From the NCBI RefSeq assembly GCF_027925445.1, contig NZ_AP027149.1, positions 2,554,501-2,618,500 of the forward strand: 64,000 nucleotides of DNA, read 5' to 3'. A model generated the notes under the pieces. It worked only from the letters and a program-made list of their open reading frames with translations, did no database searches and was not told the origin of the DNA. A program made the position numbers and the translations under genes. The DNA is from Methylocystis bryophila (GTDB lineage: Bacteria > Pseudomonadota > Alphaproteobacteria > Rhizobiales > Beijerinckiaceae). Position 1 is the first letter of the stretch; every line of letters begins with the position of its first letter. Positions 17,174-26,525 of the stretch are shown here, in pieces.

Positions 17174-17896
17174 TCAGTGATCCAGATCGATGTCCTTCAG
17201 GCGGCCGAAGACGCGTTCGGCGTCGAAATGATCCTCATCCTCCGCCGGCGCGGCGGGGACCACACGCTTGCCGAAGACTTCCTCCTCCGTGTGGTCGGGC
17301 TCGTAATAAGGTTGCACGGTCTCCTCCGGCGGGGCCAGCATCGGGCCGTGGTCCACGACCTGCTGAGGCCTTTCTTTGGCCGCGCGCTGAACCTCGAAAT
17401 CGAGATCGATCTGCGAGCACAGGCCGAGCGTCACCGGATCCATCGGCGCCAGCGCCGCGGAATTCCAATGGGTGCGGTCGCGGATGGCCTTGACCGTCGT
17501 CTTGGTCGTGCCGACGAGTCTCATGATTTGCGCATCCTTGAGCTCGGGGTGGTTGCGCAAGAGCCAGAGGATCGCGTTTGGGCGATCCTGGCGGCGCGAC
17601 AGCGGCGTGTAGCGCGGCCCGCGCTGGCGTTTGACCTCGGGGACCTTGATCTTCGAGACGAAGAGGTTGAGCCGATGATTCGCGTCGGCCTCGCCCTTCG
17701 CGATCTCCTCGCGCGAGAGCTGCCCGGAGGTGACGGGGTCCTGCCCGCGGATCCCGGCTGCGACCTCGCCATCGGCTATGCCCTTGACCTCGAGCGGATG
17801 CAATTTGCAAAAATCAGCGATCTGATCGAAGGTGAGGGACGTGTTCTCGACGAGCCACACGGCCGTGGCCTTCGGCATCAGCGGTGCGTTGCTCAT
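17174..17896 (-). CDS. trcR: DUF1013 protein TrcR, RNA-polymerase-associated cell-cycle regulator
   Basis: A 240-residue protein beginning MSNAPLMPKATAVWLVEN, a highly conserved opening of alphaproteobacterial DUF1013 proteins. The middle part contains a helix-turn-helix-like stretch (DAQIMRLVGTTKTTVKAIRDRTHWN), and the last 60 residues are acidic. In Caulobacter the homologue TrcR travels with RNA polymerase and affects cell-cycle transcription; this role is taken from the family. The ATG at 17896 has an AAGGAG site; an in-frame start 66 codons upstream was rejected. It is a single gene with a leader hairpin. Confidence 0.88.
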   Translation of the reverse strand: MSNAPLMPKATAVWLVENTSLTFDQIADFCKLHPLEVKGIADGEVAAGIRGQDPVTSGQLSREEIAKGEADANHRLNLFVSKIKVPEVKRQRGPRYTPLSRRQDRPNAILWLLRNHPELKDAQIMRLVGTTKTTVKAIRDRTHWNSAALAPMDPVTLGLCSQIDLDFEVQRAAKERPQQVVDHGPMLAPPEETVQPYYEPDHTEEEVFGKRVVPAAPAEDEDHFDAERVFGRLKDIDLDH

Positions 17897-18207
17897 AGCA
17901 AAACTCCTTAGCCTCCATGGCCCCCGGTTGGGGCCTGCGCCGCACGGAAGTGAAAAGCTACGCGCCGTCCGAGACGGGCGGAAGCGAACTGCGACCATGC
18001 GGGGATCGCCCCCTATATCTTGGTCCTTCGGCGAGCGCAATGATTTTGGAGCCGGAATTCGGGCATCAAAAGTCGCCTCGGCGCGCTGCGGCAAGAGGCG
18101 GGTGGAGCAAACTGACTCGATAAATTCTCCGCCTCGAAAAGAGGAGGACCCGGCGGCGCGCCCGGCCCTTTCTCATCGTGGCGTTCGGGGTCTTGTTTCG
18201 TCCTTGA
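17897..18207. other. Intergenic stretch with a leader hairpin of trcR
   Basis: No gene was seen. On the minus strand it carries the trcR ribosome binding site and, 23-39 nt upstream of the start, a 6-bp hairpin (GGCCCC / GGGGCC at 17919-17935). The rest is GC-rich and shows no recognisable site. Confidence 0.4.
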
Positions 18208-19047
18208 TCAATATTTAGCGATGACAGCCGGCGGAGCGCTCCAGCTTAGGCGGTAGTTCAAGCCGACGCGGACGAGATTGAGCGTCGCGTGCTGGCTAAC
18301 GCCGCCGCCCCACGCCCAATTCCCATTCGCTGAACTGCTTCCGAAGTCGGTGAACAAATATTCGATTTTGGCGGTCCACCGCGAATCCGGGAGGAACGAC
18401 CATTCCGCGCCGCCGCCGGCGGTCCAGCCGGTGCGCGTGCGGCTAACGTTGAACGCCGTCACGTCGCCGTAGGCGAAGCCGGCGGTTCCATAGAGAAGGA
18501 GCGTCGGCGCGAGGATGTAGCCGAGCCGCCCGCGGACAGAGCCGAACCAATTCAAGCCGACGTTGTAGCCGCTGCTCGCAACCAGCGGGGTCAGGATTCC
18601 ACCGCTCGGGGCGAAGGGGCTCGGATAGAAGGTCGCGAGATTTCCCTGATTGCTGCCGCCGATAATCCCGCCTTGAAAATCGGTCTCGGCGCCGACCAGA
18701 TACTTCGACGCAACCACAAAATTATAGCCGATCTGTCCGCCGCCGAGCGCGCCGCCTTGGTTGCCGCTCGGCGATGATTGGCTGGCGGGCAGGAGGAGAA
18801 AGTTTGCTAGAGAACCGCCACCGGGATTGGAGAAAAGTCCATATCTTGGATCGGAATAGGGGATGTAGGAGACGCTCCCCACCCCGTTGATCCACCCGCC
18901 GCTCACATTTACGCCGGCGTAGAACCCGTTCCATGCAGGTGGAGGGGGCGGCGCGACAGCGGGCGCTTTTGCTGAGGGAAGATCGGCGGCGACAGCGGTC
19001 GTCGTCGCGATCGTCAGCAGGGTGGCGGAAATGAAAACCTTTCTCAT
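18208..19047 (-). CDS. Outer-membrane beta-barrel protein (Omp25/Omp31-like)
   Basis: A 279-residue protein with a signal peptide ending AVAADLPSAK, a short Pro-rich linker (APAVAPPPPPAW), and then NGFYAGVNVSGGW, the opening typical of rhizobial and Brucella 8-stranded porin-like barrels. Alternating hydrophobic/polar strands continue to the end. Motifs such as GYNVGLNWFGSVRGRLGY and the final VGLNYRLSW are diagnostic of this family. It is likely a structural outer-membrane protein rather than a specific transporter. It is monocistronic. Confidence 0.88.
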   Translation of the reverse strand: MRKVFISATLLTIATTTAVAADLPSAKAPAVAPPPPPAWNGFYAGVNVSGGWINGVGSVSYIPYSDPRYGLFSNPGGGSLANFLLLPASQSSPSGNQGGALGGGQIGYNFVVASKYLVGAETDFQGGIIGGSNQGNLATFYPSPFAPSGGILTPLVASSGYNVGLNWFGSVRGRLGYILAPTLLLYGTAGFAYGDVTAFNVSRTRTGWTAGGGAEWSFLPDSRWTAKIEYLFTDFGSSSANGNWAWGGGVSQHATLNLVRVGLNYRLSWSAPPAVIAKY

Positions 19048-19243
19048 GGCGACTGCCCTTCACGCTGCGTGCGGCATAACAACATACCGCATTAGTATGA
19101 TTTAAACATAGGCATAGGGGATCGCCTCCGACAAGCGATTCGTCGCGAATCGACGCGGGATCGCGTCGATTCTTCTGAGGTGTTGCAATTGGATCACACC
19201 CCGCTGACGCGAAATTTTCGACCGCGGCGTTCGAACGTCTGCG

Positions 19244-20029
19244 TTATTGCGCGCCGGGCGAGGGTCGCGCGCCCGGCGTCTCTTCGGTGAGCGCCAGCGC
19301 CTTGCCGACGAAAACGCCGTATTTATGCAGGCACGGGTCGGTGAGGTGCACACCGTCCGCCGTATAGCAGCTCTCATGACTTCTATAGCGTGGAATGAAA
19401 TCGTCGAAGTCGATCACGCGCAGCTCGGGATGGTCACGGTATAAGGCGATTCGATAGACGTCATTGGCCTGCATCTCGCAGTTGTCCCAAAAGCACATCA
19501 GAATCTTACGCTTGATCCGGCTGAACAGGTTAGGCGATTTGTAGCTGCGCTCGTTGACGCGCGGCACCGAGATAAGCTCTACATCCTCCACTCGCGTAAA
19601 ATACTCCATGAGCTTCTTCGTGTATTCGACATAAGCGGCGGGGCCGATGTGCTGGATTTCATCATTGACGCCGGTCATCAGCACGACGGAGTCGGGCTTT
19701 TTCTCATCCCAAAGGCCGTAGAGCTTTTCGAGCGGAAACTTTTCGAGGAGCTCGTAGTAGAGAAGCTTCGAGTTCCGGCCCGAAAAGCCGATCGCGCAGG
19801 CTTCGACGCCACGCCCCCCGAGCCGGCGCGAGACGGTCTCCGGCAACTCGGGGAAGAATTTCCCTCCGGTCGCCCAGGATTCGCCGACGACAAGAACCCT
19901 GTAATTGTTGCGTCCGCCGTTGACGGTCTCGCAGGTGACGACGGGCTCGTCCGGCCGCTTCAGGAAGAAAGCGACCAGAGAAAAAAGCATCGCGGCCGTG
20001 AAGGCCAGACGGAGCGCCGATCGCAGCAT
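19244..20029 (-). CDS. Membrane-anchored SGNH/GDSL-type hydrolase
   Basis: A 261-residue protein with one N-terminal hydrophobic segment (LRLAFTAAMLFSLVAFFL) and an SGNH core. Block I reads VVGESWATGG with the nucleophilic Ser, block III reads MTGVNDEI with Gly and Asn-Asp, and block V reads DGVHLTD with the Asp-x-x-His pair. It is probably an acyl- or carbohydrate-esterase in the periplasm. The ATG at 20029 was chosen because it places the membrane segment at the N-terminus; an in-frame ATG at 20080 would add an Arg-rich stretch. It is divergent from purM. Confidence 0.7.
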   Translation of the reverse strand: MLRSALRLAFTAAMLFSLVAFFLKRPDEPVVTCETVNGGRNNYRVLVVGESWATGGKFFPELPETVSRRLGGRGVEACAIGFSGRNSKLLYYELLEKFPLEKLYGLWDEKKPDSVVLMTGVNDEIQHIGPAAYVEYTKKLMEYFTRVEDVELISVPRVNERSYKSPNLFSRIKRKILMCFWDNCEMQANDVYRIALYRDHPELRVIDFDDFIPRYRSHESCYTADGVHLTDPCLHKYGVFVGKALALTEETPGARPSPGAQ

Positions 20030-20298
20030 TAAGGACTCGTTTTTTCGCCGGCGCCGCGCATCGCGGCGCGTCCCTGTCACGCGCCGGGCGCAGCCTTAGC
20101 AGATTGCGGCTCGCGCCGCACGGGCCGTGCGCCGGCTGGCTCGAGGTTGCGAAGCGTCGCTTATCTTCTCTCTTATATCTTCTCTCTTGTTCGCTCTTGG
20201 CGGCGCGTTTTTACACGTCGCGGCATTTGACAGCGCCCTGCCCATTCCCCATGAACGCTGAGAGGGCGGGACCCTCGTTCTCCAGCTCGGGCCGAAGA

Positions 20299-21363
20299 AT
20301 GCAAGGCAAAGGAAACGGCCTCACTTACGCAGAGGCAGGCGTCGACATTGACGCCGGCAATCGCCTCGTCGAGCTGATCCGCCCCGCCGTGCGCGCGACG
20401 CGAAGAAGCGGCGCCGACGGCGAGATCGGCGGCTTCGGCGGCGTCTTCGACCTCAAGGCCGCGGGCTTCGCCGATCCGCTGCTGGTGGCCGCCAACGACG
20501 GGGTCGGCACCAAGGTCAAGATCGCCATCGATTCGGGGCGTCATTCGACGATCGGAATCGATCTCGTGGCCATGTGCGTCAACGATCTCGTCGTGCAGGG
20601 GGCGGAGCCCCTGTTCTTCCTGGACTATTACGCGACCGGCAAGCTTACCCCCGAGGAGGCGGCGAGCGTCGTCAAGGGGATCGCCGCGGGCTGCGTCGAG
20701 GCGGGCTGCGCGCTGCTCGGCGGTGAAACGGCGGAAATGCCGGGGCTTTACGCCGAAGGCGATTATGATCTCGCGGGCTTCGCGGTCGGCGCGGTCGAGC
20801 GCGGCGCGCTGCTGCCGAAGCCCATTGCCGCGGGCGACGTGCTGCTCGGCCTGAAATCCTCAGGCGTCCACTCCAATGGCTTCTCGCTCGTGCGCCGCAT
20901 CCTTGCGCGCGCGGGGCTCGCTTATGACGCGCCCGCGCCCTTCGGCGCGAATGTGACGCTCGCCGAAGCGCTGCTCGAGCCAACGCGCATCTATGTGAAG
21001 CCGCTGCTTGCGGCGTTGAGACGCGCGCCGCAAATCCTCGCCCTGGCGCATATCACGGGCGGCGGCTTTCCCGACAATATTCCACGCGCGCTGCCGAAAG
21101 GTCTCGGCGCGGCGCTCGACCTGTCCGTGATCGACGTGCCCGAGGTTTTCCGTTGGCTCGCGCGAGAGGGCGGCGTTACAGAGCCCGAGATGCTGCGCAC
21201 GTTCAATTGCGGGATCGGCATGGTCGTCGCCGTTGCGAGGGATGGCGCGGACGACGCGATCGGCGCGCTGCGGGATGCGGGAGAGGCGCCCGTCATCATC
21301 GGCGAGGTCGTCGCGATCGAGAGCGGGTCCCGCGTCGCCTATCGCGGAAAGCTCGCGCTGTGA
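20299..21363 (+). CDS. purM: Phosphoribosylformylglycinamidine cyclo-ligase
   Basis: PurM closes the imidazole ring of purines, converting FGAM and ATP to AIR. The protein opens NGLTYAEAGVDIDAGN and carries DGVGTKVKIA, GIDLVAMCVNDL, GGETAEMPG and GLKSSGVHSNGFSLVRR, all conserved. With the start at 20299 it is 354 residues, close to the family norm; upstream in-frame starts at 20251 and 20104 add a poorly conserved extension. It is followed by purN with 40 nt between them, so the two form an operon in the same pathway. The upstream region has a 14-bp tandem repeat (TATCTTCTCTCTT twice, 20162-20188). Confidence 0.93.
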   Translation: MQGKGNGLTYAEAGVDIDAGNRLVELIRPAVRATRRSGADGEIGGFGGVFDLKAAGFADPLLVAANDGVGTKVKIAIDSGRHSTIGIDLVAMCVNDLVVQGAEPLFFLDYYATGKLTPEEAASVVKGIAAGCVEAGCALLGGETAEMPGLYAEGDYDLAGFAVGAVERGALLPKPIAAGDVLLGLKSSGVHSNGFSLVRRILARAGLAYDAPAPFGANVTLAEALLEPTRIYVKPLLAALRRAPQILALAHITGGGFPDNIPRALPKGLGAALDLSVIDVPEVFRWLAREGGVTEPEMLRTFNCGIGMVVAVARDGADDAIGALRDAGEAPVIIGEVVAIESGSRVAYRGKLAL

Positions 21364-21403
21364 CGCGCGACAGCGACGAGTCTCTCGGCAGGCGAATAGT
21401 CGC

Positions 21404-22057
21404 ATGAGCCGCCTGCGCACCGCCATTCTCATTTCCGGGCGTGGCTCCAACATGGACGCGTTGATCGCGGCGGCGCGCGCGCCGGATTATCCCGCCGAGG
21501 TCGCGCTCGTGCTGTCGAACCGCCCGGACGCGCCCGGACTCTCGCGCGCCAAGGCGATGGGGATGGCGACGGCCGCTGTGGATCACAAGATCTACGCCGG
21601 CCGCGAAGAGTTCGAGCGCTCGCTGCAGCTGCTGCTCGAGGCGCATCGTATCGAGTTTCTGTGCCTCGCGGGCTTCATGCGGATGCTCACGCCTTGGTTC
21701 GTCTCGCGCTGGTCGGGGCGCATGTTGAACATCCATCCCTCGCTCTTGCCCGCCTATCGCGGCCTCGACACGCACGAGCGCGCGCTGAAGGACGGCGTGA
21801 AGATTCACGGCTGCACTGCGCATTTCGTCGTCCCGCAACTGGATGAGGGACCGATCGTCGCGCAGGCCGCCGTGCGTGTCGCGGACGACGACACGCCGGA
21901 GAGCCTTGCCGCCCGCGTGCTGCAGGAAGAGCACAGAATCTATCCGCTCGCGCTGCGGCTCGTGGCCTCGGGCAGGGTGCGGGTGGAGGGCAATCGCGTG
22001 CTCGGCGCATTGCGCGATGCGGGGCAGGGGATGCGGGCGCCGGAGGAACAGGTTTAG
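21404..22057 (+). CDS. purN: Phosphoribosylglycinamide formyltransferase
   Basis: PurN transfers the formyl group from 10-formyl-THF to GAR. At 217 residues it matches the family. Visible motifs are ISGRGSNMDALI (phosphate loop), LAGFMRMLTPWFV, and the catalytic NIHPSLLPAYRGLDTH with Asn-x-His and downstream HFVVPQLDEGPIVAQ carrying the catalytic Asp. The start at 21404 follows purM closely and gives the normal N-terminus RTAILISGRGSN. It is the last gene of the purMN operon and ends before a strong hairpin. Confidence 0.93.
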   Translation: MSRLRTAILISGRGSNMDALIAAARAPDYPAEVALVLSNRPDAPGLSRAKAMGMATAAVDHKIYAGREEFERSLQLLLEAHRIEFLCLAGFMRMLTPWFVSRWSGRMLNIHPSLLPAYRGLDTHERALKDGVKIHGCTAHFVVPQLDEGPIVAQAAVRVADDDTPESLAARVLQEEHRIYPLALRLVASGRVRVEGNRVLGALRDAGQGMRAPEEQV

Positions 22058-22067
22058 AGGCCATTGT

Positions 22068-22099
22068 CACCTCCCGCCAGGCTAGACTGGCGGGAGGTG
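22068..22099. terminator. Perfect 13-bp hairpin between purN and the Sel1 gene
   Basis: Arms 22068-22080 and 22087-22099 pair without mismatch around the loop GCTAGA. It lies between the ends of two convergent genes. Neither side has a T run, so it is either a factor-assisted terminator or an mRNA 3'-end stabiliser. Confidence 0.55.
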
Positions 22100-22193
22100 T
22101 CGAATATGCCTTAGGAACAGACTGTAACCCATGTCTCGAGACGCACCATGTAAGATGCTGAATTTGCTTGAACGGGGGTGGAAGCCGCAGCCG

Positions 22194-23327
22194 TCACCTT
22201 CCCGCGCCCAGCGCGCGCAGCTCCTTTGCCGCCTGGGCGTCGCCCGCGTCCGCTGCTGCCTTGAACCAGCGCAGCGCTTGGTAAAGGTCCCGCGCCACGC
22301 CATATCGGCCGTCCCTGTATATCACGGCGAGAGAAAGCATCGCCGTCTTCTGGCCTCGTTCGGCCGATCTTTTCAAAAGTTCAAGCCCGCGGTCCACCTC
22401 TTGCCGAACGCCGTCGCCCATAATCTTCATCACACCGAGATTGGCCTCCGCGACGCGATAGCCGACCTCCGCAGCGCGTTTATAGAGATCCGCTGCTTTG
22501 GCTTTGTTCTGCGCGACACCGTCTCCTTTCCTGTAAAGATCGCCGAGTTGCTCCATCGCCACCGGGGAGCCGAGACTCGCCGCCCTCTCATAATAGCGGA
22601 TTGCCAGGCTCATGTCCTTTGGCCTGAGTTCTCCAAGTTCGTAGATGCGCCCCAAACGAAAGGTCGCGACGGCGTCGTTCATGTCCGCCGCCGATTCGTA
22701 GAAGCGTAGCGCCTCCTCCTGATCCTTCGGAAGGCACACGCCACTGTCGTAATTCTCCCCCATCACCTCGCGCGCCCAGCTCCCGCCGACCTCGATCGCC
22801 TTCTCGAAGAGCTGTCGGGAACGACGTTCGTCCTTTTCGACCCCCGCGCCCAATACATATTTGCAGCCGAGCGCGAACATCGCCAAACCATCGCCGCTCT
22901 CTGCGGCTTCGGTTAATAGGCGCCAGCTTGTCTCGGCGTCGGCCTCCACGCCGCGCCCTTGTGTATACAGCTGCGCCAGCAGGAGTTTGTAGCGCGCTTC
23001 GCCCGCGCCGTCGCCCTTGCGAATGATCGGCAGGGCTTCTTCATATTTCTTGCCTGCGACGAGCGCGCGCGCGAGCTGATATTCGAATCTCTTGGTATTA
23101 GGCGATGCGGAAAATGCGCGTCGGCATGCGGGGACGGCGAGCGCGCTATCGATATCTGCCTCTGAATAGGCCCAGCCTCCGACCGACTGCGAGGAAGCGC
23201 CATAGGCGGGATTGCCGGCCAGTAGGTCGCATTGCCGCGCCGCGATGGTCTCGCCGAGCGAGGGCGACACGCTTTCCGCGACGAATGCGCAAACCGCTGC
23301 AACAAGGCGGATCCGCAATGGACGCAT
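22194..23327 (-). CDS. Secreted Sel1-repeat protein
   Basis: A 377-residue protein with a signal peptide (hydrophobic LVAAVCAFVAESV, likely cleavage before ETIAA) and then a run of about seven Sel1/TPR-like helical repeats of 36 residues. Each carries the A..G...LG..Y..G pattern, for example AMFALGCKYVLGAGVEKDERR and AMEQLGDLYRKGDGVAQNKAK. Such repeats bind protein partners, so a periplasmic scaffold or adaptor role is likely, but the partner is unknown. The start chosen at 23327 (MRPLRIRL) follows a G-rich ribosome binding site; a GTG four codons upstream is possible. It lies downstream of the MFS gene on the same strand, 191 nt apart. Confidence 0.8.
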   Translation of the reverse strand: MRPLRIRLVAAVCAFVAESVSPSLGETIAARQCDLLAGNPAYGASSQSVGGWAYSEADIDSALAVPACRRAFSASPNTKRFEYQLARALVAGKKYEEALPIIRKGDGAGEARYKLLLAQLYTQGRGVEADAETSWRLLTEAAESGDGLAMFALGCKYVLGAGVEKDERRSRQLFEKAIEVGGSWAREVMGENYDSGVCLPKDQEEALRFYESAADMNDAVATFRLGRIYELGELRPKDMSLAIRYYERAASLGSPVAMEQLGDLYRKGDGVAQNKAKAADLYKRAAEVGYRVAEANLGVMKIMGDGVRQEVDRGLELLKRSAERGQKTAMLSLAVIYRDGRYGVARDLYQALRWFKAAADAGDAQAAKELRALGAGR

Positions 23328-23518
23328 CGAGACCCCCACAAGAAATTATCGACCAGCGTTCCGATCGAGGCCGGAAAGAAAGGCAGGATCGCCTCGCTAC
23401 TTTTTTGACCAGCGTCAGCGAGAGCGAATCTTTGCAAGAGTCGACAGATCTTTGCAAACAGAACTCACTCCAGCAGTTTGATTTTAGATCATGTGAGCCT
23501 GGAGACTCGCAATCCGCA

Positions 23519-24916
23519 TCACTCCTCCATCAGGCGGCCGGCGAGCTCGTCGCCCGCATCTTGAGCGAGGGGGGTGAAGAACAGCACGCTGGCTGCCGAG
23601 ACGGCCGCCACCGCCAGGAAGGCCACAGCGAAATCCTCGGTCCGCAGCGCCCCGCCACCATGCGCCGCGCGTGACAGCTCCAATCCCACCGCCCCGATCG
23701 CGACCCCGAAGGATTGCGACAATTGCTGGCCCACGGCCGAAAAGCTCGTCGCACGGCTCATGTCACGCTGGTCGATATCGGCGAAACCGATCGCATTGAG
23801 CGAGGTGAATTCGAGCGAGCGGAAGAATCCCCCGACGAGCAGCACCGTCATCATGATCCAATGCGGCGTCGACGCTTTGAAGAAGATATTGGCGATCAGA
23901 AACAGAGAACAGAGCAGGGCGTTGAGGATCAGCACGCGACGAAAGCCAAAAGCGCGCAGGATCGGCTTCGCCGTCGTTTTCATGGCCATCGCGCCGGCCG
24001 CGGCGACGAAGGTCAGCGAACCGGACTGAAAGGCGCTAAGGTCGAAGCCGAGCTGCAAGAGAAGCGGCAACAGAAAGGGAATCGCGCCGACCCCGATGCG
24101 AAAAAGAAAGCCGCCGATGAGCGCGGCGCGAAACGTCGGGATGTTCAAGAGACCGAGATCGAGGATCGGCGTCGCCGTGCGTCGCGCATGTCCCCAATAG
24201 AGCAGGAGAGCGACGGCCCCGACCGCGAGCAGAGGGACGACGACGACGAAGGAAGACTCGACCTCGCCCCCCACGAGGCTGAAGCCGAGGACGGTCGCCG
24301 AGAGGCCGACGCCGCTGAGCAAGGCGCCGCGAACATCGAGCGGCCAGACCTCTTCCTCTTTGAGATCGGGGATGAAGAGCGCCGCGAGGATCACGCCGAG
24401 CAGCCCGATGGGCGCATTGATCCAGAAGATATAGCGCCAATGGTAATAGGTCGCGATGAAGCCGCCGACCGGCGGTCCGATCAGGGGGCCGATCAGCGCC
24501 GGGATCGTCAGCCAGGCCATCGCGGTGACAAGCTCCGCCTTTGGGGCGGTGCGCAGGATCACCAGGCGTCCGACCGGCACCATCATCGCGCCGCCCGCGC
24601 CCTGCACGACGCGCGACAACACCACGGAGAGAAGCGTCGTCGAGAGTCCGCAGAGGACCGAGCCCAGCGTGAAGACGATAATCGCGGCCGAAAACACCTT
24701 GCGCGCGCCGAATTTGTCGGCCGCCCAGCCTGAGAGCGGAATGAACACGGCGAGCGCCAGAAGATAGGAGGTGAGCGCTAGTTTCAGCGCCACCGGGTCT
24801 TCATGCAGATCCGCCGCCATCGCGGGCAGGGCGGTCGAGAGCACCGTGCCGTCGAGATTCTCCATGAAGAGCGCCGTGGCGACGATGAGCGGCGTGAGCA
24901 CCGTGAAGGAAGTCAA
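23519..24916 (-). CDS. MFS drug-efflux transporter, DHA2 (14-helix) type
   Basis: A 465-residue transporter with about 14 hydrophobic segments. The DHA2 signature is clear: LDGTVLSTALPAMAADL at the first helix, the motif A loop GWAADKFGARKVF after helix 2, and the helix-5 motif GPLIGPPVGGFIATY typical of proton antiporters. It probably exports small toxic organics by proton exchange. There is no linked EmrA-type adaptor gene, so it may act alone across the inner membrane. The start ATG at 24916 is followed directly by the first helix. No regulator gene is adjacent. Confidence 0.9.
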   Translation of the reverse strand: MTSFTVLTPLIVATALFMENLDGTVLSTALPAMAADLHEDPVALKLALTSYLLALAVFIPLSGWAADKFGARKVFSAAIIVFTLGSVLCGLSTTLLSVVLSRVVQGAGGAMMVPVGRLVILRTAPKAELVTAMAWLTIPALIGPLIGPPVGGFIATYYHWRYIFWINAPIGLLGVILAALFIPDLKEEEVWPLDVRGALLSGVGLSATVLGFSLVGGEVESSFVVVVPLLAVGAVALLLYWGHARRTATPILDLGLLNIPTFRAALIGGFLFRIGVGAIPFLLPLLLQLGFDLSAFQSGSLTFVAAAGAMAMKTTAKPILRAFGFRRVLILNALLCSLFLIANIFFKASTPHWIMMTVLLVGGFFRSLEFTSLNAIGFADIDQRDMSRATSFSAVGQQLSQSFGVAIGAVGLELSRAAHGGGALRTEDFAVAFLAVAAVSAASVLFFTPLAQDAGDELAGRLMEE

Positions 24917-24971
24917 GGGCGCGAGGCTTTCGGGGCACGATGGGAGCTACAGGTAAAGCTTTGCTCTCCCG

Positions 24972-25100
24972 AGTCCTCACCCTGAGGAGCCCGCGAAGCG
25001 GACGTCTCGAAGGGTGGTCACGCCGGGAAGCTTGCAAGATTTTGCGAGCCCGCGTCCTACGAGACGGCTCCTGCGGAGCCTCATCAGGACGAGGGCATGG
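24972..25100. repeat. Inverted pair of a second intergenic repeat family
   Basis: A 45-nt unit beginning CCTCACCCTGAGGAGC at 24974 recurs in reverse complement at about 25051-25098. The unit is of the type found in many rhizobial genomes (CTGAGGAGC...GCGTCTCGAAGG). The two copies face each other and could fold into one long imperfect hairpin with a 30-nt loop. The remaining 230 nt up to the cytochrome gene hold nothing recognisable. Confidence 0.75.
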
Positions 25101-25332
25101 AAGACGCCGCTTCACCCGATAGCCTTAGGAATGGAGCCACTCGCTTGCACAGATTTGCGAGGCGATGCAAGCGCGCTCCGCAGACATCGAACGCGTGCTG
25201 GACCTCGGGTCGGGGGCGTCTGCGCCGGCCCCCGCTGGCGCCCAGGCTCTCGATGAATTAGGTTCTTGCCACGCTTCGACCGGAGCGCGTGGGAGCGCGC
25301 CGCTCGAGCGCGCCTAGCAGCAGGAGGAGCGC

Positions 25333-25707
25333 GTGAAGAACCTGGGCCGCTACATTCTCGCGCCGGCTCTTTTCGCCACGGCGATCGGCGCGGCGCACGC
25401 GCAGCCGACGCAAGCGGATCCCATCGCCGCAGGGCGCGACATCGCGCTCAAGATCTGCGCCAATTGCCATGTGGTCGCCAGCGATCAAGAGACTCCTCCC
25501 TTGTTGAAGCCCCCGGCGCCGAGCTTCGCGGAGATCGCGGCAAAACCTGAAACAACCGAGGCTTCGCTGCGCGACTTTCTGGCTAACGCGCACGGCGGCG
25601 CGCGCCGGAGCAGCAAGATGCCGGCCTTCATGCTGGGTGAATTCCAGATCGCGCCGCTCGTCGCCTATCTGCAGAGCCTGCGGCCCGCCTCGACCCCTCC
25701 GCGCTGA
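25333..25707 (+). CDS. Small periplasmic cytochrome c
   Basis: A 124-residue protein with a signal peptide (cleavage after AHA, residue 23) and a single haem site CANCH, with a likely distal Met in the region SKMPAFMLGEF. At about 100 mature residues it is a class I monohaem cytochrome, an electron carrier rather than an enzyme domain. The start is GTG at 25333, preceded by a perfect AGGAGG site. It is followed 41 nt later by a membrane-protein gene and may be cotranscribed with it. The redox partner is not visible. Confidence 0.85.
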   Translation: MKNLGRYILAPALFATAIGAAHAQPTQADPIAAGRDIALKICANCHVVASDQETPPLLKPPAPSFAEIAAKPETTEASLRDFLANAHGGARRSSKMPAFMLGEFQIAPLVAYLQSLRPASTPPR

Positions 25708-25748
25708 AGAGGAGCGAGCGTTCGGCTGGCATAAGCTTGGAGAAATGC

Positions 25749-26483
25749 GTGACGCAGGGCGAGAGCGCGCCGGTAAGGCGGAGAATCGAGGAGGCGCCCG
25801 GCGCCCCAGCCGACATCTGGTTCGCGCGCGGCGCCGTGCTCGTCATCGTCGCGTTGCAGTTTCTGTTCGTGAATGAGGTCACCATTCTCCCGCGCTGGGT
25901 GATGCCGACATTGGAGCTCGCTCTTCTTCTGCCTTTGTCGGTCGCGACCGTCTGGACGCTCGGCGTCGAAAGAAAGCGAGCCGCCGGCGAGATCGAGGGC
26001 GATTTGTGGATCCGCCTCGCCCGGCGCCGAAGAATGATCCACACCGCTTTCTTCTTGCTGACGGCGCTGGTGAGCGTCGCCAATCTGTTCGCGCTCGCGG
26101 GACTGGTTCATGAGATCATGCACGGACACGCGAATAGCGGCAAGTCGCTGCTCGCCGACGCGCTGAACATCTGGGCGACGAACGTCATCATTTTTTCGCT
26201 CTGGTACTGGAACCTCGACAAGAAGTTGCCGGGCGCGCCGTCGGAAGCCGGCCCCCACTTCATCTTCACGCAGCAGACGGTTCCCGTGAGCTTCACGCGC
26301 CGCATCCGAGCGCCGGGCTACATTGATTATCTGTTCCTGGCCTTTACCAATGCGACCGCCTTCTCGCCCTCAGACACCTTTCCGCTCACGCCGCGCGCGA
26401 AGCTGCTGATGATGACGGAGGCGATCATCTCGCTCGTGACGATCGTGCTCGTCGCTGCAAGGGCCGTGGGAATGCTGGCGTGA
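25749..26483 (+). CDS. Multi-pass membrane protein of unknown function (DUF1345-like)
   Basis: A 244-residue protein with about six hydrophobic segments. The C-terminal half (IDYLFLAFTNATAFSPSDT, PLTPRAKLLMMTEAIISL) is typical of a conserved family often labelled DUF1345 or hypothetical membrane protein; the function is not known. The GTG at 25749 was chosen because GGAGAA lies 4 nt upstream; an in-frame TTG at 25737 would add four codons. It follows the cytochrome gene on the same strand and converges on the GYF_2 gene. Confidence 0.6.
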   Translation: MTQGESAPVRRRIEEAPGAPADIWFARGAVLVIVALQFLFVNEVTILPRWVMPTLELALLLPLSVATVWTLGVERKRAAGEIEGDLWIRLARRRRMIHTAFFLLTALVSVANLFALAGLVHEIMHGHANSGKSLLADALNIWATNVIIFSLWYWNLDKKLPGAPSEAGPHFIFTQQTVPVSFTRRIRAPGYIDYLFLAFTNATAFSPSDTFPLTPRAKLLMMTEAIISLVTIVLVAARAVGMLA

Positions 26484-26525
26484 GGGCAGGCGGCTTTCCA
26501 AGCGTTGCAAGAGCGATCGGCGAAC

